13,258 nucleotides of DNA from Anaerolineales bacterium. GTDB lineage: Bacteria > Chloroflexota > Anaerolineae > 4572-78 > J111. The stretch covers positions 1 to 13,258 of the forward strand of contig JAAUSP010000170.1 of NCBI GenBank assembly GCA_012032575.1. The letters are read 5' to 3'. Of this stretch, positions 6,842 through 13,258 are shown in pieces. The notes beneath the pieces were generated by a model. It was not told the DNA's origin. It saw only the letters and a program-made list of their open reading frames with translations, and searched no databases. Both the position numbers and the translations under genes were made by a program. How positions within the stretch are numbered: the first letter of the stretch is position 1; each line of letters starts with the position of its first letter.

Positions 6842-7607
6842 AAAGACGGACAATCCCATGAGGATCTCTTGGCGAAGCCACCTTGCATAGAGTCCGATCG
6901 AGCTTGTCAAAATAATTTTGCCCCGATTTTTTACGCATGTACCCGCTTGGTTCCAGCTTTTGATACAGCAGAAATGCCGCCAAATCAGCCGCTTGAATAA
7001 AATAAGAGTGGGCTGAGTCTCTAAAGTTGGGATCTTCAATCAGGGTGGTTAAGGCCATGTTACGATAACCCAACCCAAAACTGGGCTGGTGAGAGATTGG
7101 GTTGTAGCGCCGCATTTGTCGCAGCAGTTGGGTCAGTTTTTTGGTATCGGTCTGATCGGGAAAGATCATCCCCCGTTCATCAGGGTTGGCCGGCCCCCTA
7201 AAATTGTGATGTGAGATCGTATTTTCAAAGCGCTGCACCAACGCCCGCCAGGCCATGTTGAATACGTCATAGGGGGCTGCTTTCGGCGTTTTATCTACCA
7301 CCACGTTAATCAAGCTCACATCCGGCAGACGAGCCAACTCCTCGGTAAACGCCCGAATGATCGTTAAACGGTCATTCCGTTTAATCCGCACCAACTCGCC
7401 CGGTTTATTAATCAGTCTGGCTGAGTGAATTTCCTCGCGTAAACGCAAGCCAAACGTCCGCTGCATCCTTCGTCGAAAATTGATCAGTTGTTCCAGGCAA
7501 GCCTGCCAGCGTAGTTCATGCACCACCAGCCCGGTCAGCACAAAATAGTGCGTCGGTGAATTTTGCAAGCCGCTGTCTCCACTTTCATCAACATACATCA
7601 GGAACAT
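6840..7607 (-). CDS. DUF3800 domain protein inside the type I restriction locus
   Basis: A complete 255-residue protein with a good ribosome site (AAGGAG at 7614-7619, six bases before the ATG). DUF3800 hallmarks are present: the N-terminal MYVDESGDSG with D7 and E8, and the C-terminal SYFIQAADLAAFLLYQ with a conserved Asp, a pattern suggestive of an RNase H-like metal site. The function of the family is not established; members often lie in restriction-modification and other defence or mobile loci. It starts 45 bp after the hsdS stop and is followed by a structured region before hsdR, so it is probably transcribed with the restriction genes. A candidate small RNA converges on its 3' end. Unlike both flanking restriction genes it has no frame defect. 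Confidence 0.9.
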   Translation of the reverse strand: MFLMYVDESGDSGLQNSPTHYFVLTGLVVHELRWQACLEQLINFRRRMQRTFGLRLREEIHSARLINKPGELVRIKRNDRLTIIRAFTEELARLPDVSLINVVVDKTPKAAPYDVFNMAWRALVQRFENTISHHNFRGPANPDERGMIFPDQTDTKKLTQLLRQMRRYNPISHQPSFGLGYRNMALTTLIEDPNFRDSAHSYFIQAADLAAFLLYQKLEPSGYMRKKSGQNYFDKLDRTLCKVASPRDPHGIVRL

Positions 7608-7651
7608 GGGGTTCTCCTTGTGTCGGGTTTGGATTTAAGTCAATTTCAAGT

Positions 7652-8497
7652 TCAGACAGCAATTTCACCACTCAGCAGCCTCGGCAGCAGGTAATCGCGG
7701 ATTTCGGTGAGCTTGCGATTTTCAAGTTCGTTATTGATAAACAGATTGAGCCATGTGTTCATTGAACGATCTAAAACCTCAAATGTATCCTCTGGTGGCA
7801 CTACCACTTTAGCATCGCTCAGATGATAACGTTGGATATGCCCCATCGTAGTGGCTTTACCAGCAGCAATAGCTTGGAATTCGGATAAATAATGCTGGAT
7901 CCATTGGTAGTAAAACCATTTAGGGTAATTCGATGATGTAACCTTGAATAAATGCTGGTTGAGTGCCCCTCGTCCGTGTGCCCAAATAGATACCAACAGA
8001 CTCCCCGACCAAGAAAAAAGCACATCACCATCCTCGACAATGTATGGAGAAGGAAGATTTGGGCTGGCTCGTCCCGTTGCCTCAGTAACCCCTCGGCGCA
8101 TTTCGACAATTTTGATGACGGGTAAATATTCATCATCTTTGGGAGGATATTTTTGGAGGGCCAACCCATTCAGAAAATCCGCGATTTCATCCAAAGACTT
8201 TACCTCCCACCCCCTCGGAATCACCCCCCCCTCGCTCTCCACCAACTCAGCCTGATACGGGCCAAACTCCACAAAATGATGCTGGAACAACGCCTGGGCC
8301 ATCGCCTCCAATGTCCGGTTGATCCGCCGGTTCACCTCGATTTTGTCGTCCAGCCGGCCCAGGATTTCGGCAATGCGTCGCTGGGTGGGGAGGGGAGGAA
8401 CCTTTACGGGTAGTCTGTAAAAATCGTCGCGACTTGTTGAAGGAATGGCTGAACCACTATCCATCCCATTAATGTCATATGTAAGTATTTCGTAATA
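7652..8497 (-). pseudogene. hsdS: Type I restriction specificity subunit, first half lost at the IS junction
   Basis: About 280 residues remain of a protein that is normally about 400-450. The surviving part starts inside the first target-recognition domain (SYYEILTYDINGMDSGSAIP), continues through the central conserved helix (PTQRRIAEILGRLDDKIEVN) and a full second recognition domain opening with IPRGWEVKSLDEI, and ends with the C-terminal conserved helix (RKLTEIRDYLLPRLLSGE). HsdS selects the DNA sequence recognised by the type I complex. The apparent start at 8632 lies within the IS and supplies unrelated residues. Loss of most of the first recognition domain should abolish normal bipartite recognition. 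hsdM, normally directly upstream, is not on the other side of the IS. Confidence 0.88.
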
Positions 8498-8515
8498 ACT
8501 TTTGGTGCTAGTTTG
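8496..8515 (+). repeat. IS left inverted repeat
   Basis: TAACTTTTGGTGCTAGTTTG matches the complement of 9370-9389 at all 20 positions; the outer two bases belong to the target duplication, leaving an 18-bp terminal repeat. Confidence 0.92.
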
Positions 8516-8516
8516 A

Positions 8517-8924
8517 TTAGAGGCTGAATTCGGCAATGGAAAGAGGGACGAAGCCAGTCTCATCGGGTTGAAACCCATGCCACTGCACCAAAATGTTGAA
8601 CATTGCCATCGTAAAACCGAGTTTGGTTTCAAAATAGGTCCAAACTTTATGATGAGAGTGCTTGAAATGACAAATGTAGGTCAACATCGATAAGACAGTT
8701 TCGACCACCATCCGGACATTCCATTCACCTCGTTTACACAAGCGCAGATTGGGGGGATACCAATCTTTCTTTTCAAAACTCATATCGGCAAAGACGACCA
8801 TTTCATCGGCGACGTCATCCACCAAGTGTTGGAAGACGGCCCCATCATAAACATTGGCCGTATCACAGTCCCAAGCCACAATCAGGCCGAGATGATTGAG
8901 CAGATAACACAACTTGCCGCCCAC
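8517..8924 (-). CDS. IS transposase, C-terminal reading frame
   Basis: This frame overlaps the first by 43 bp and supplies the rest of the catalytic domain: the second aspartate in VVFADMSFEKKDWYPP and the glutamate in NVRMVVETVLSMLTY, completing DDE. It ends near the left IS terminus. It has no ribosome site of its own at the listed methionine; useful sequence begins just after the shift site near 8948. Confidence 0.82.
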   Translation of the reverse strand: MGGKLCYLLNHLGLIVAWDCDTANVYDGAVFQHLVDDVADEMVVFADMSFEKKDWYPPNLRLCKRGEWNVRMVVETVLSMLTYICHFKHSHHKVWTYFETKLGFTMAMFNILVQWHGFQPDETGFVPLSIAEFSL

Positions 8925-9301
8925 AATCCAACGATGGTTGGAGATACCTTTTTGCCGATTTGCTGCGGGCTGCGGCCTTCGCGAATGGGATGGAGTAACT
9001 CAATCCCGTAGCTATCAATGACCCCCAACAGAGAGGGGGCGGCTAAAAACTGATCCACATACTGACGATGACTATTGAACAGCCGAAACAGGCGGGTTCG
9101 GTCAGGCAGGTTAGGAAATAAAGGTCGGTAGTCTCGCTTGAGCCAACGCCAGAAGGCCCGTGGCCCACTGCCCTTGAGCGCGTACAGCAAGGCTAAGGTG
9201 ACGACTTCACTCGGATAAAGTTTGGCCTGGCTGTGTTTATCATCAACGACTTGGTTAGCTACTCGGCAAAATAATTCTGTGATAAAATCAACCGTGGTCA
9301 T
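8882..9301 (-). CDS. IS transposase, N-terminal reading frame
   Basis: A 139-codon frame with a clear ribosome site (AAGGAG at 9309-9314, seven bases before the ATG). It holds the N-terminal region (LYPSEVVTLALLYALKG, then LPDRTRLFRLFNSHR) and the first catalytic aspartate, D96 in LLGVIDSYGIELLHP. After the GKK codons near 8949-8956 it diverges into 20 unrelated residues and stops. The correct continuation, GISNHRWIVGGKLC, is in the -1 frame, so a full transposase of about 265 residues requires a -1 frameshift or an inserted base at AAAAAGG. Confidence 0.85.
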   Translation of the reverse strand: MTTVDFITELFCRVANQVVDDKHSQAKLYPSEVVTLALLYALKGSGPRAFWRWLKRDYRPLFPNLPDRTRLFRLFNSHRQYVDQFLAAPSLLGVIDSYGIELLHPIREGRSPQQIGKKVSPTIVGLWAASCVICSIISA

Positions 9302-9369
9302 GAGATCACTCCTTTTGGCTAATATTTTGGTCGATATCAGCTTAAGGATAATTCATCTCATGACCTCCG

Positions 9370-9389
9370 CAAACTAGCACCAAAAGTTA
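9370..9389 (-). repeat. IS right inverted repeat
   Basis: CAAACTAGCACCAAAAGTTA is the exact complement of the left end at 8496-8515. The IS boundary giving a consistent TAATA duplication is 9387. Confidence 0.92.
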
Positions 9390-10156
9390 ATAAGAGAAAG
9401 GCTGGTCGTACCACGATGAATTACTTGATGTCAAAGCGCGTGACTTGCCAATGTGGCTACAAAATGCCTGGTTCCGGGGCAAAAGGTTATTACTACTACG
9501 TGTGCCCCGGCACTTTTAATCTTGATGCTGCTCATCAGTGTAATTTGCCCCGTTTTCGGAGTGACAGGGTTGATGATGTGATCTGGCAGTGGGTAAGAGG
9601 CTTTTTTGACGATGAGAAGCTTGTGGAGCGAGGCGTAGCTGAATACCAGGCTCGACAAGCTGAAATCAAAAAGCCCTTGGGTGAAGAGTTGGCGCTCATT
9701 AACGAGACGATCAAAGAGCGTAAAAAAGAATTGGCCGATAACCAACGGGCGCTAAAGCTACTGGGGGATGATCCACCGCAGCGTACCCTGGCTAATACCC
9801 TGGAAGATATAAGACGGGTTGAAGCTCAACTCGATGGCCTGGAAGAGCAAAAGCGCCAGGTCGAGGCCAAAATAGAGAATGCTGAAACTACTGAACGTGA
9901 TATCCGGGCCGCCATTGATCGGATGGAACAAGTTAAGGCAGAGATAGAGGAAGGGCTGAATCTAGCCGATGTGAATTTTGAGGACCGGCGATTTTTGATC
10001 GAACGACTGAATGTTGAGATAACCCTACGTGTCGAGAATGGCGAAAAGATCGTGGAGGCACGTTGTTATCTGGACGATAAAAAATTGTCAATGGGCGTTT
10101 GGGCTAATTTTGCAAGGGAGGGATTTTTACTCGGCATGGGAGTTGAGCGCGGATAA
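9389..10156 (+). pseudogene. Large serine recombinase, C-terminal half only
   Basis: About 255 residues remain. Reading in frame from the IS boundary gives NKRKAGRTTMNYLMSKRVTCQ, matching the segment before the zinc ribbon of large serine recombinases. The ribbon follows (TCQCGYKM ... YYYVCPG ... HQCNLPRF, four cysteines), then a long charged coiled coil (about 90-190 residues in) and a C-terminal strand region. The resolvase catalytic domain with its serine nucleophile and the recombinase domain are missing. Such enzymes integrate or excise phages and integrative elements. The first ATG, at 9416, has no ribosome site. The 3' end overlaps the convergent MBL-STAS gene. Almost certainly inactive. 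Confidence 0.85.
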
Positions 10157-11457
10157 GGCCGCGTCAACATCTTTATAAATGGCAAAAAGTCGGTGGTGCC
10201 GGCCAGTTCAAACACCCGATAAATATTCTCCGGTACCGAAACCAGGGCCAGGGTCAGGACTGTCCGCCGGGCGTCAACCAGGGCGCGAATCCCGGCGATG
10301 GTCAACTCGCTGAGGTCTTCCATTTTGAGGACAACTTTATCGGTATGATAGGTTTGCAGGGTGTCGGCCAGATGCTCTCTGAACTGTTCGGTAGCGTGTG
10401 CGCCAAATTTTCCGGAAAGGGTCATAAAAATGACTCCTCTTTCCAACTGATCGTTGATTGAAAACTCGGAGGCCGCCGGGGGATTGGACAGTTCTAGTTC
10501 CAGCCCTTCCTGAGCCACCAGCACCTCCGGCGCACCACGCCGCTGGCCCAGGTATTCTTTGGTCTCCTGCCAGACACGCATAATCTCGACATCGGTCGAG
10601 GCGGGGTCATGATGAAAAAGGAGAAGCCGCTTAACATTAGCTTCTCTGGCAATATCCGCGCCAATCAGAGCGGAACTGTGGCCCCAATCTTCTTTCACAA
10701 ATGACTCGCGCACCGAAAACATCGCATCAAAGATGAGAACGTCGGCATTGGCGTAGAATCTGCTGTACTTCATGGTGCTGGTGTAATCCAGGCTTTTGTA
10801 TTCGCCGTCGGTGGCCAAAATGGCAATGGCGTTGTCGGCTTCTACCCGATAAGCATAGGCTTTACCGGGATGTTTTAACTCAATGTTGGTAATGGTTGCC
10901 CCGGCTACTTCTACATGCTGGCCTTCGGTAAGCTGATGGTATTGAAAGGAGGCCGCAATCTGATGGTACTGTAAGGGGAAGAATTCCTGCTCCATCTGGC
11001 GAGCCAATACATCGGGCACGTACTTATGAACATGGTAAACATCAAAGGTATTGCCAGGCACGTGAATGGGCTTAAAAAAGGGCAAGCCTTGAATATGGTC
11101 CCAATGGGTATGGGTAAAAAACAGATAAGCATGGCCTTTGCCCCGGGCAAAGCCAAACTTTTTGGCGCGTGGGTCGCTTTCATCCATCAGGTATTCACCC
11201 AGTTCACGAATCCCGGAGCCGGCATCAAAAATAATCAAATCATCGCCAACTTCGATGGTGACACAGGTGGTGTTGCCGCCCACAGTGCTGCCGTTAAAGG
11301 ATAAATTAGCCGCAAATTCCTGAACTGATTGGGTATTGAGGAGATTGACTTGCTCGCGGCCAGCGGCTTCGAGCGCAGCAATTATTTTCTGTTCGACGTG
11401 GTCGGGCCGGACTGGAGCCGGAATGGAGCCTCGGGTGCCCCAAAATTTCAGCAGCAT
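10066..11457 (-). CDS. Metallo-beta-lactamase fold hydrolase fused to a STAS domain; C-terminal frameshift
   Basis: 463 residues as read. Residues 1-322 are an MBL-fold hydrolase of the phosphodiesterase type: LLKFWGTRGSIPAP start, IFDAGSGIRE, H116-x-H118-x-D120-H121 (FTHTHWDHIQG), H196, D217 and H282-H283 as likely metal ligands. Residues about 335-430 are a STAS domain (GVIFMTLSGKF ... KVVLKMEDLSELTIAGIRALV), the fold of anti-sigma factor antagonists. The usual DSSG phosphorylation site reads TIAG (386-389), so no serine is available there. After FIK the natural sequence DVDAALSALNSHAE and stop at 10127 lie in another frame; one T appears missing at 10172-10174, and the extra tail to 10066 overlaps the recombinase. 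The substrate is unknown; a role in signalling is inferred. Confidence 0.85.
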   Translation of the reverse strand: MLLKFWGTRGSIPAPVRPDHVEQKIIAALEAAGREQVNLLNTQSVQEFAANLSFNGSTVGGNTTCVTIEVGDDLIIFDAGSGIRELGEYLMDESDPRAKKFGFARGKGHAYLFFTHTHWDHIQGLPFFKPIHVPGNTFDVYHVHKYVPDVLARQMEQEFFPLQYHQIAASFQYHQLTEGQHVEVAGATITNIELKHPGKAYAYRVEADNAIAILATDGEYKSLDYTSTMKYSRFYANADVLIFDAMFSVRESFVKEDWGHSSALIGADIAREANVKRLLLFHHDPASTDVEIMRVWQETKEYLGQRRGAPEVLVAQEGLELELSNPPAASEFSINDQLERGVIFMTLSGKFGAHATEQFREHLADTLQTYHTDKVVLKMEDLSELTIAGIRALVDARRTVLTLALVSVPENIYRVFELAGTTDFLPFIKMLTRPYPRSTPMPSKNPSLAKLAQTPIDNFLSSR

Positions 11458-11572
11458 ATATTTTCTCTCGATTGGATAATTGGCATGACTGAATAGCTGC
11501 TCCCGAATTTGGGAAAACCATTAGCCAGGAAGGCATAAATAGTTTCGCAATACGGGCAGATAATCTTTGTTA

Positions 11573-11591
11573 GTTAACTTAACATGTTAAC
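11573..11591. promoter_or_regulatory. Palindromic operator-like site
   Basis: GTTAAC (11573-11578) is followed directly by TTAACATGTTAAC (11579-11591), of which TTAACATGTTAA is a perfect 12-bp palindrome. It lies in the divergent promoter gap about 115 bp from the MBL-STAS start. AT-rich palindromes arise by chance more easily, so this is tentative. Confidence 0.35.
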
Positions 11592-11814
11592 ATCGAGTTG
11601 GCAATAGTCTAACTGTCCTGCCTGTTAAAACCAAAATTTGTCCTTTTTTGAACGGTGGAGAGGGTTAGCGTTACTCATTATGCTCAACCCCCTTCCGATT
11701 TTATCACCTGATTATTTCTATGACAATCTCAAAATCTTGCCGGGTGGCATTGGTAAAGGGGGTCAAATTCGAGGAGAGTTACTGGATTATAACTTAAACC
11801 GGGGTATAATAAGT

Positions 11815-11820
11815 CAAAAT
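11815..11820 (+). promoter_or_regulatory. TATAAT -10 box for the VOC gene
   Basis: A perfect TATAAT with no good -35 (CTTAAA at 11793-11798 with 16-bp spacing is the best). Transcription would start near 11827, just past the ATG at 11826, which supports translation starting at 11847. Confidence 0.45.
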
Positions 11821-11846
11821 TTTCAATGCTGAAAGGACAGGTTGAA

Positions 11847-12341
11847 ATGACCAGAAAATATAAACAGATTGCCCTGGTGGTAAGAGATGTAGACAAAGCC
11901 ATGAAACATTACTGGGAGATTTTGGGGATTGGCCCCTGGGATGTGCGTCACTTTACCCCGGCCACGGTCAGAGATTTTTATGTCCACGGCCAGCCGGTCA
12001 CAGAAGGATTTGACTTTATCTGTGCCGTCACCTGGGTGGGGGAGGTGGAACTTGAGCTAATCCAGCCGATTAAAGGCCCCAATATTTACTGGAAGTTTCT
12101 TGAGGAGCACGGCGAAGGGCTGCACCATATTAAAGAAATCGTCGCCGACGAGGATATGCCCGCCGTTTTACAGGAATTTAAAGAAAAAGGGATCGAGGTG
12201 CTGCAAACCGGCTGGATTGATAACGATGTTCACTATTACCTCGATACTGAAGCCTTGCTGAATATGGTTTATGAAATTGGCAACGGCGGAAAGATTGGCG
12301 CACCGGAGCGGCGCTATCCACCCGACGCAAATCCCGCTTAA
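11847..12341 (+). CDS. VOC (glyoxalase/methylmalonyl-CoA epimerase-like) family protein
   Basis: 164 residues from the ATG at 11847, preferred over the ATG at 11826 because it follows AAAGGA and because the promoter would start transcription after 11826. Two beta-alpha-beta-beta-beta modules of the vicinal oxygen chelate fold are visible: YKQIALVVRDVDKAMKHYW opens the first and GLHHIKEIVADEDMPAVL the second. Likely metal ligands are Q7, E70 (in VELELIQP), H93 or H94, and E143 (in NMVYEIG). Family members are metal-dependent epimerases, lyases or dioxygenases, many acting on CoA or glutathione thioesters. Methylmalonyl-CoA epimerase-like is the nearest general description; the substrate is not determined. 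The DUF2293 gene follows 27 bp downstream on the same strand. Confidence 0.85.
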   Translation: MTRKYKQIALVVRDVDKAMKHYWEILGIGPWDVRHFTPATVRDFYVHGQPVTEGFDFICAVTWVGEVELELIQPIKGPNIYWKFLEEHGEGLHHIKEIVADEDMPAVLQEFKEKGIEVLQTGWIDNDVHYYLDTEALLNMVYEIGNGGKIGAPERRYPPDANPA

Positions 12342-12368
12342 TTCTGCCCGCTCTTTCCAACACAGGCA

Positions 12369-13040
12369 ATGGAACAAACGACTGAACTGAAAGTATTTAT
12401 CTCGACTCAGGATTCTTTGTGCGGGGAGTGCGGCGAAAAGTTGGGCCGCCAGGCCTGGATTACCCTGGCTGATGAAAAAGGGGCCTTGTGTCTCTCCTGC
12501 GCCGACCTGGATCATCTGATTTTTCTCCCGGCAGGGGATGCCGCGCTGACCCGCCGGGCAAAGAAACATTCGACTCTCAGCGCGGTGGTATTGCAGTGGA
12601 GCCGCGCCCGCAAGCGCTATGAGCGGCAAGGGCTGCTGGTCGAAGCCGATGCGTTGGCCCAGGCCGAACAGGAATGTCTGGCCGACAGTGACATCAGAGC
12701 CAGACGGAGAGCGCGCGAGACGGAACGCCAGGTTGCGTTAGATCAGCACTATGTGGAAAGCTTTGCCCGGCGAGTTCGAGACTTATTCCCCGGCTGTCCG
12801 GTGGGACGAGAGCAACTCATCGCTGAACATGCCTGTATGAAATACAGCGGCCGGGTGGGTCGTTCGGCAGCGGCCAAAACACTGGACGAGCAGGCCGTCC
12901 GGCTGGCGGTGATTGCGCACATCCGGCACACCGAAACTGCTTACGACAGGTTGTTGGCCAGCGGCTGCGAGCGTCGCGAGGCCCGCCGGCAAGTCGAAGG
13001 TGTTATTGATCGAATTTTGAGCCGATGGCAAGCACGGTAA
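12369..13040 (+). CDS. DUF2293 domain protein with N-terminal zinc-finger-like cysteines
   Basis: 223 residues. Two CxxC pairs, C18-C21 (LCGECGEKLG) and C41-C44 (LCLSCADL), look like a zinc site in the first 50 residues. A basic helical middle follows. The C-terminal 90 residues match DUF2293: LFPGCPVGREQLIAEHACMK, then YSGRVGRSAAAKTLDEQAV, AHIRHTETAYDRLL, and a final helix ending SRWQAR. The function of the family is unknown; the Arg-rich conserved helices suggest nucleic-acid binding, but that is inference. The weak ribosome site (AGG, four bases before the ATG) and short gap suggest co-transcription with the VOC gene. It ends 26 bp from the convergent argJ stop. Confidence 0.85.
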   Translation: MEQTTELKVFISTQDSLCGECGEKLGRQAWITLADEKGALCLSCADLDHLIFLPAGDAALTRRAKKHSTLSAVVLQWSRARKRYERQGLLVEADALAQAEQECLADSDIRARRRARETERQVALDQHYVESFARRVRDLFPGCPVGREQLIAEHACMKYSGRVGRSAAAKTLDEQAVRLAVIAHIRHTETAYDRLLASGCERREARRQVEGVIDRILSRWQAR

Positions 13041-13066
13041 TCAGGATAAGAAATTTTTTAGCTCAT

Positions 13067-13258
13067 TTAGGTATGGTACTCCGCATTTATCTTGACATAA
13101 TCATAAGAAAAATCACAAGTATACACGACAGCCTCAGCCAAGCCCACGCCCAAATCAGCCACGAGTGTGACCTCATCCACTCCAGCCAGCCAGTCATGCG
13201 CGGCTACAGCATCGAAGGGTAGAGGTTCTCCCTGCTGCACCAATTGAAACTCTCCCAA
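13067..13258 (-). CDS. argJ: Glutamate N-acetyltransferase/amino-acid acetyltransferase ArgJ, C-terminal end (cut by window edge)
   Basis: Sixty-three codons are visible before the stop at 13067; the frame is open at the right edge, where the first codon (TTG) is internal. The C-terminus [20 protein letters not shown] then [15 protein letters not shown] matches the very conserved ArgJ ending (beta strand, Cys-Asp, then DYVxINAxY-T), and [13 protein letters not shown] matches the segment before it. ArgJ transfers acetyl groups from N-acetylornithine to glutamate in the cyclic arginine pathway and self-cleaves at an internal Ala-Thr, which is outside the window. The call rests on motif memory over a short stretch. 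Confidence 0.75.
   Translation of the reverse strand: MGEFQLVQQGEPLPFDAVAAHDWLAGVDEVTLVADLGVGLAEAVVYTCDFSYDYVKINAEYHT

Larger units (their letters stand above)
8498..9387 (-). mobile_element. Insertion sequence, 890 bp, IS982-like
   Basis: The ends are matching inverted repeats (ACTTTTGGTGCTAGTTTG and its complement) and the element is flanked by a 5-bp direct repeat, TAATA (8493-8497 and 9388-9392). It contains one DDE transposase split by a frameshift. Termini starting with AC, the single transposase and a size near 1 kb resemble the IS982 family, but the family call is by recollection of general features. The element joins the 5'-truncated hsdS on the left to a 5'-truncated serine recombinase on the right. 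Confidence 0.85.
11458..11846. other. 389-bp divergent intergenic region
   Basis: This gap must hold promoters for the leftward MBL-STAS gene and the rightward VOC gene. A palindrome lies at 11573-11591 and a perfect -10 box at 11815-11820. An open frame at 11638-11832 has no ribosome site and no recognisable features and is not called. Nothing else stands out. Confidence 0.55.

Noticed and set aside
8498..8632. Apparent N-terminal extension of hsdS
   Set aside because: It lies wholly inside the IS in a different frame from the transposase, so it is junction read-through, not native HsdS.
9389..9450. Continuation of hsdS on the far side of the IS
   Set aside because: A minus-strand frame can be read through the junction for some 20 residues, but the plus strand here encodes the conserved pre-zinc-ribbon region of a serine recombinase, which explains the sequence better.
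11638..11832. 64-codon plus-strand frame upstream of the VOC gene
   Set aside because: No ribosome site, and its end covers the TATAAT box; no recognisable features.
13025..13222. 65-codon plus-strand frame at the right end
   Set aside because: Antisense to the recognisable ArgJ C-terminus and overlapping the DUF2293 stop.

Overview
The window looks like an accessory, defence-rich stretch of a Chloroflexota-type chromosome, possibly from an Anaerolineae-like filament or a metagenome-assembled genome. This is an inference from protein style: NACHT neighbours with Gly-Asp repeats, a DUF3800 protein inside a type I restriction locus, and a metallo-beta-lactamase/STAS fusion. No rRNA, tRNA or CRISPR array is present to fix the taxonomy.

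Layout, left to right. (1) 1-2197, minus strand: a two-gene operon. A small protein with Gly-Asp-rich short repeats overlaps by one base (TAATG) a NACHT-type STAND NTPase that runs off the left edge. Both proteins carry the same GSGAIAQG...AQAVG repeat module. (2) 2198-2735: a 538-bp gap with several palindromes and a promoter/operator region. (3) 2736-3358, plus strand: a type II toxin-antitoxin pair, a Phd/YefM-like antitoxin and a VapC-like PIN toxin, overlapping ATGA, behind two TGTACA operator half-palindromes. (4) 3455-8497, minus strand: a damaged type I restriction locus. It holds hsdS lacking its first half, an intact DUF3800 gene, and hsdR read in three pieces because of two compensating one-base indels. 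hsdM is absent. Between DUF3800 and hsdR is a plus-strand promoter followed by a nested stem-loop and a GC-rich hairpin, a candidate small structured RNA ending at the DUF3800 stop codon. (5) 8498-9387: an IS element (890 bp, near-perfect ends, 5-bp direct repeat TAATA) with a frameshifted DDE transposase, at the junction of hsdS and (6) 9389-10156, the C-terminal half of a large serine recombinase.

(7) 10066-11457, minus strand: a metallo-beta-lactamase/STAS fusion. (8) 11847-13040, plus strand: a VOC/glyoxalase-fold protein and a DUF2293 protein, probably co-transcribed. (9) 13067-13258, minus strand: the C-terminus of ArgJ, marking a return to housekeeping sequence.

The left three quarters combines defence modules (NACHT system, toxin-antitoxin, restriction remnants) with mobile DNA. 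Four one-base frame disruptions occur in three otherwise well-conserved genes (two in hsdR, one each in the transposase and the MBL-STAS gene), three of them at homopolymers. Uncorrected assembly indels are therefore a serious alternative to real gene decay. The most interesting items are the candidate DUF3800-associated RNA and the repeat-sharing NACHT operon.
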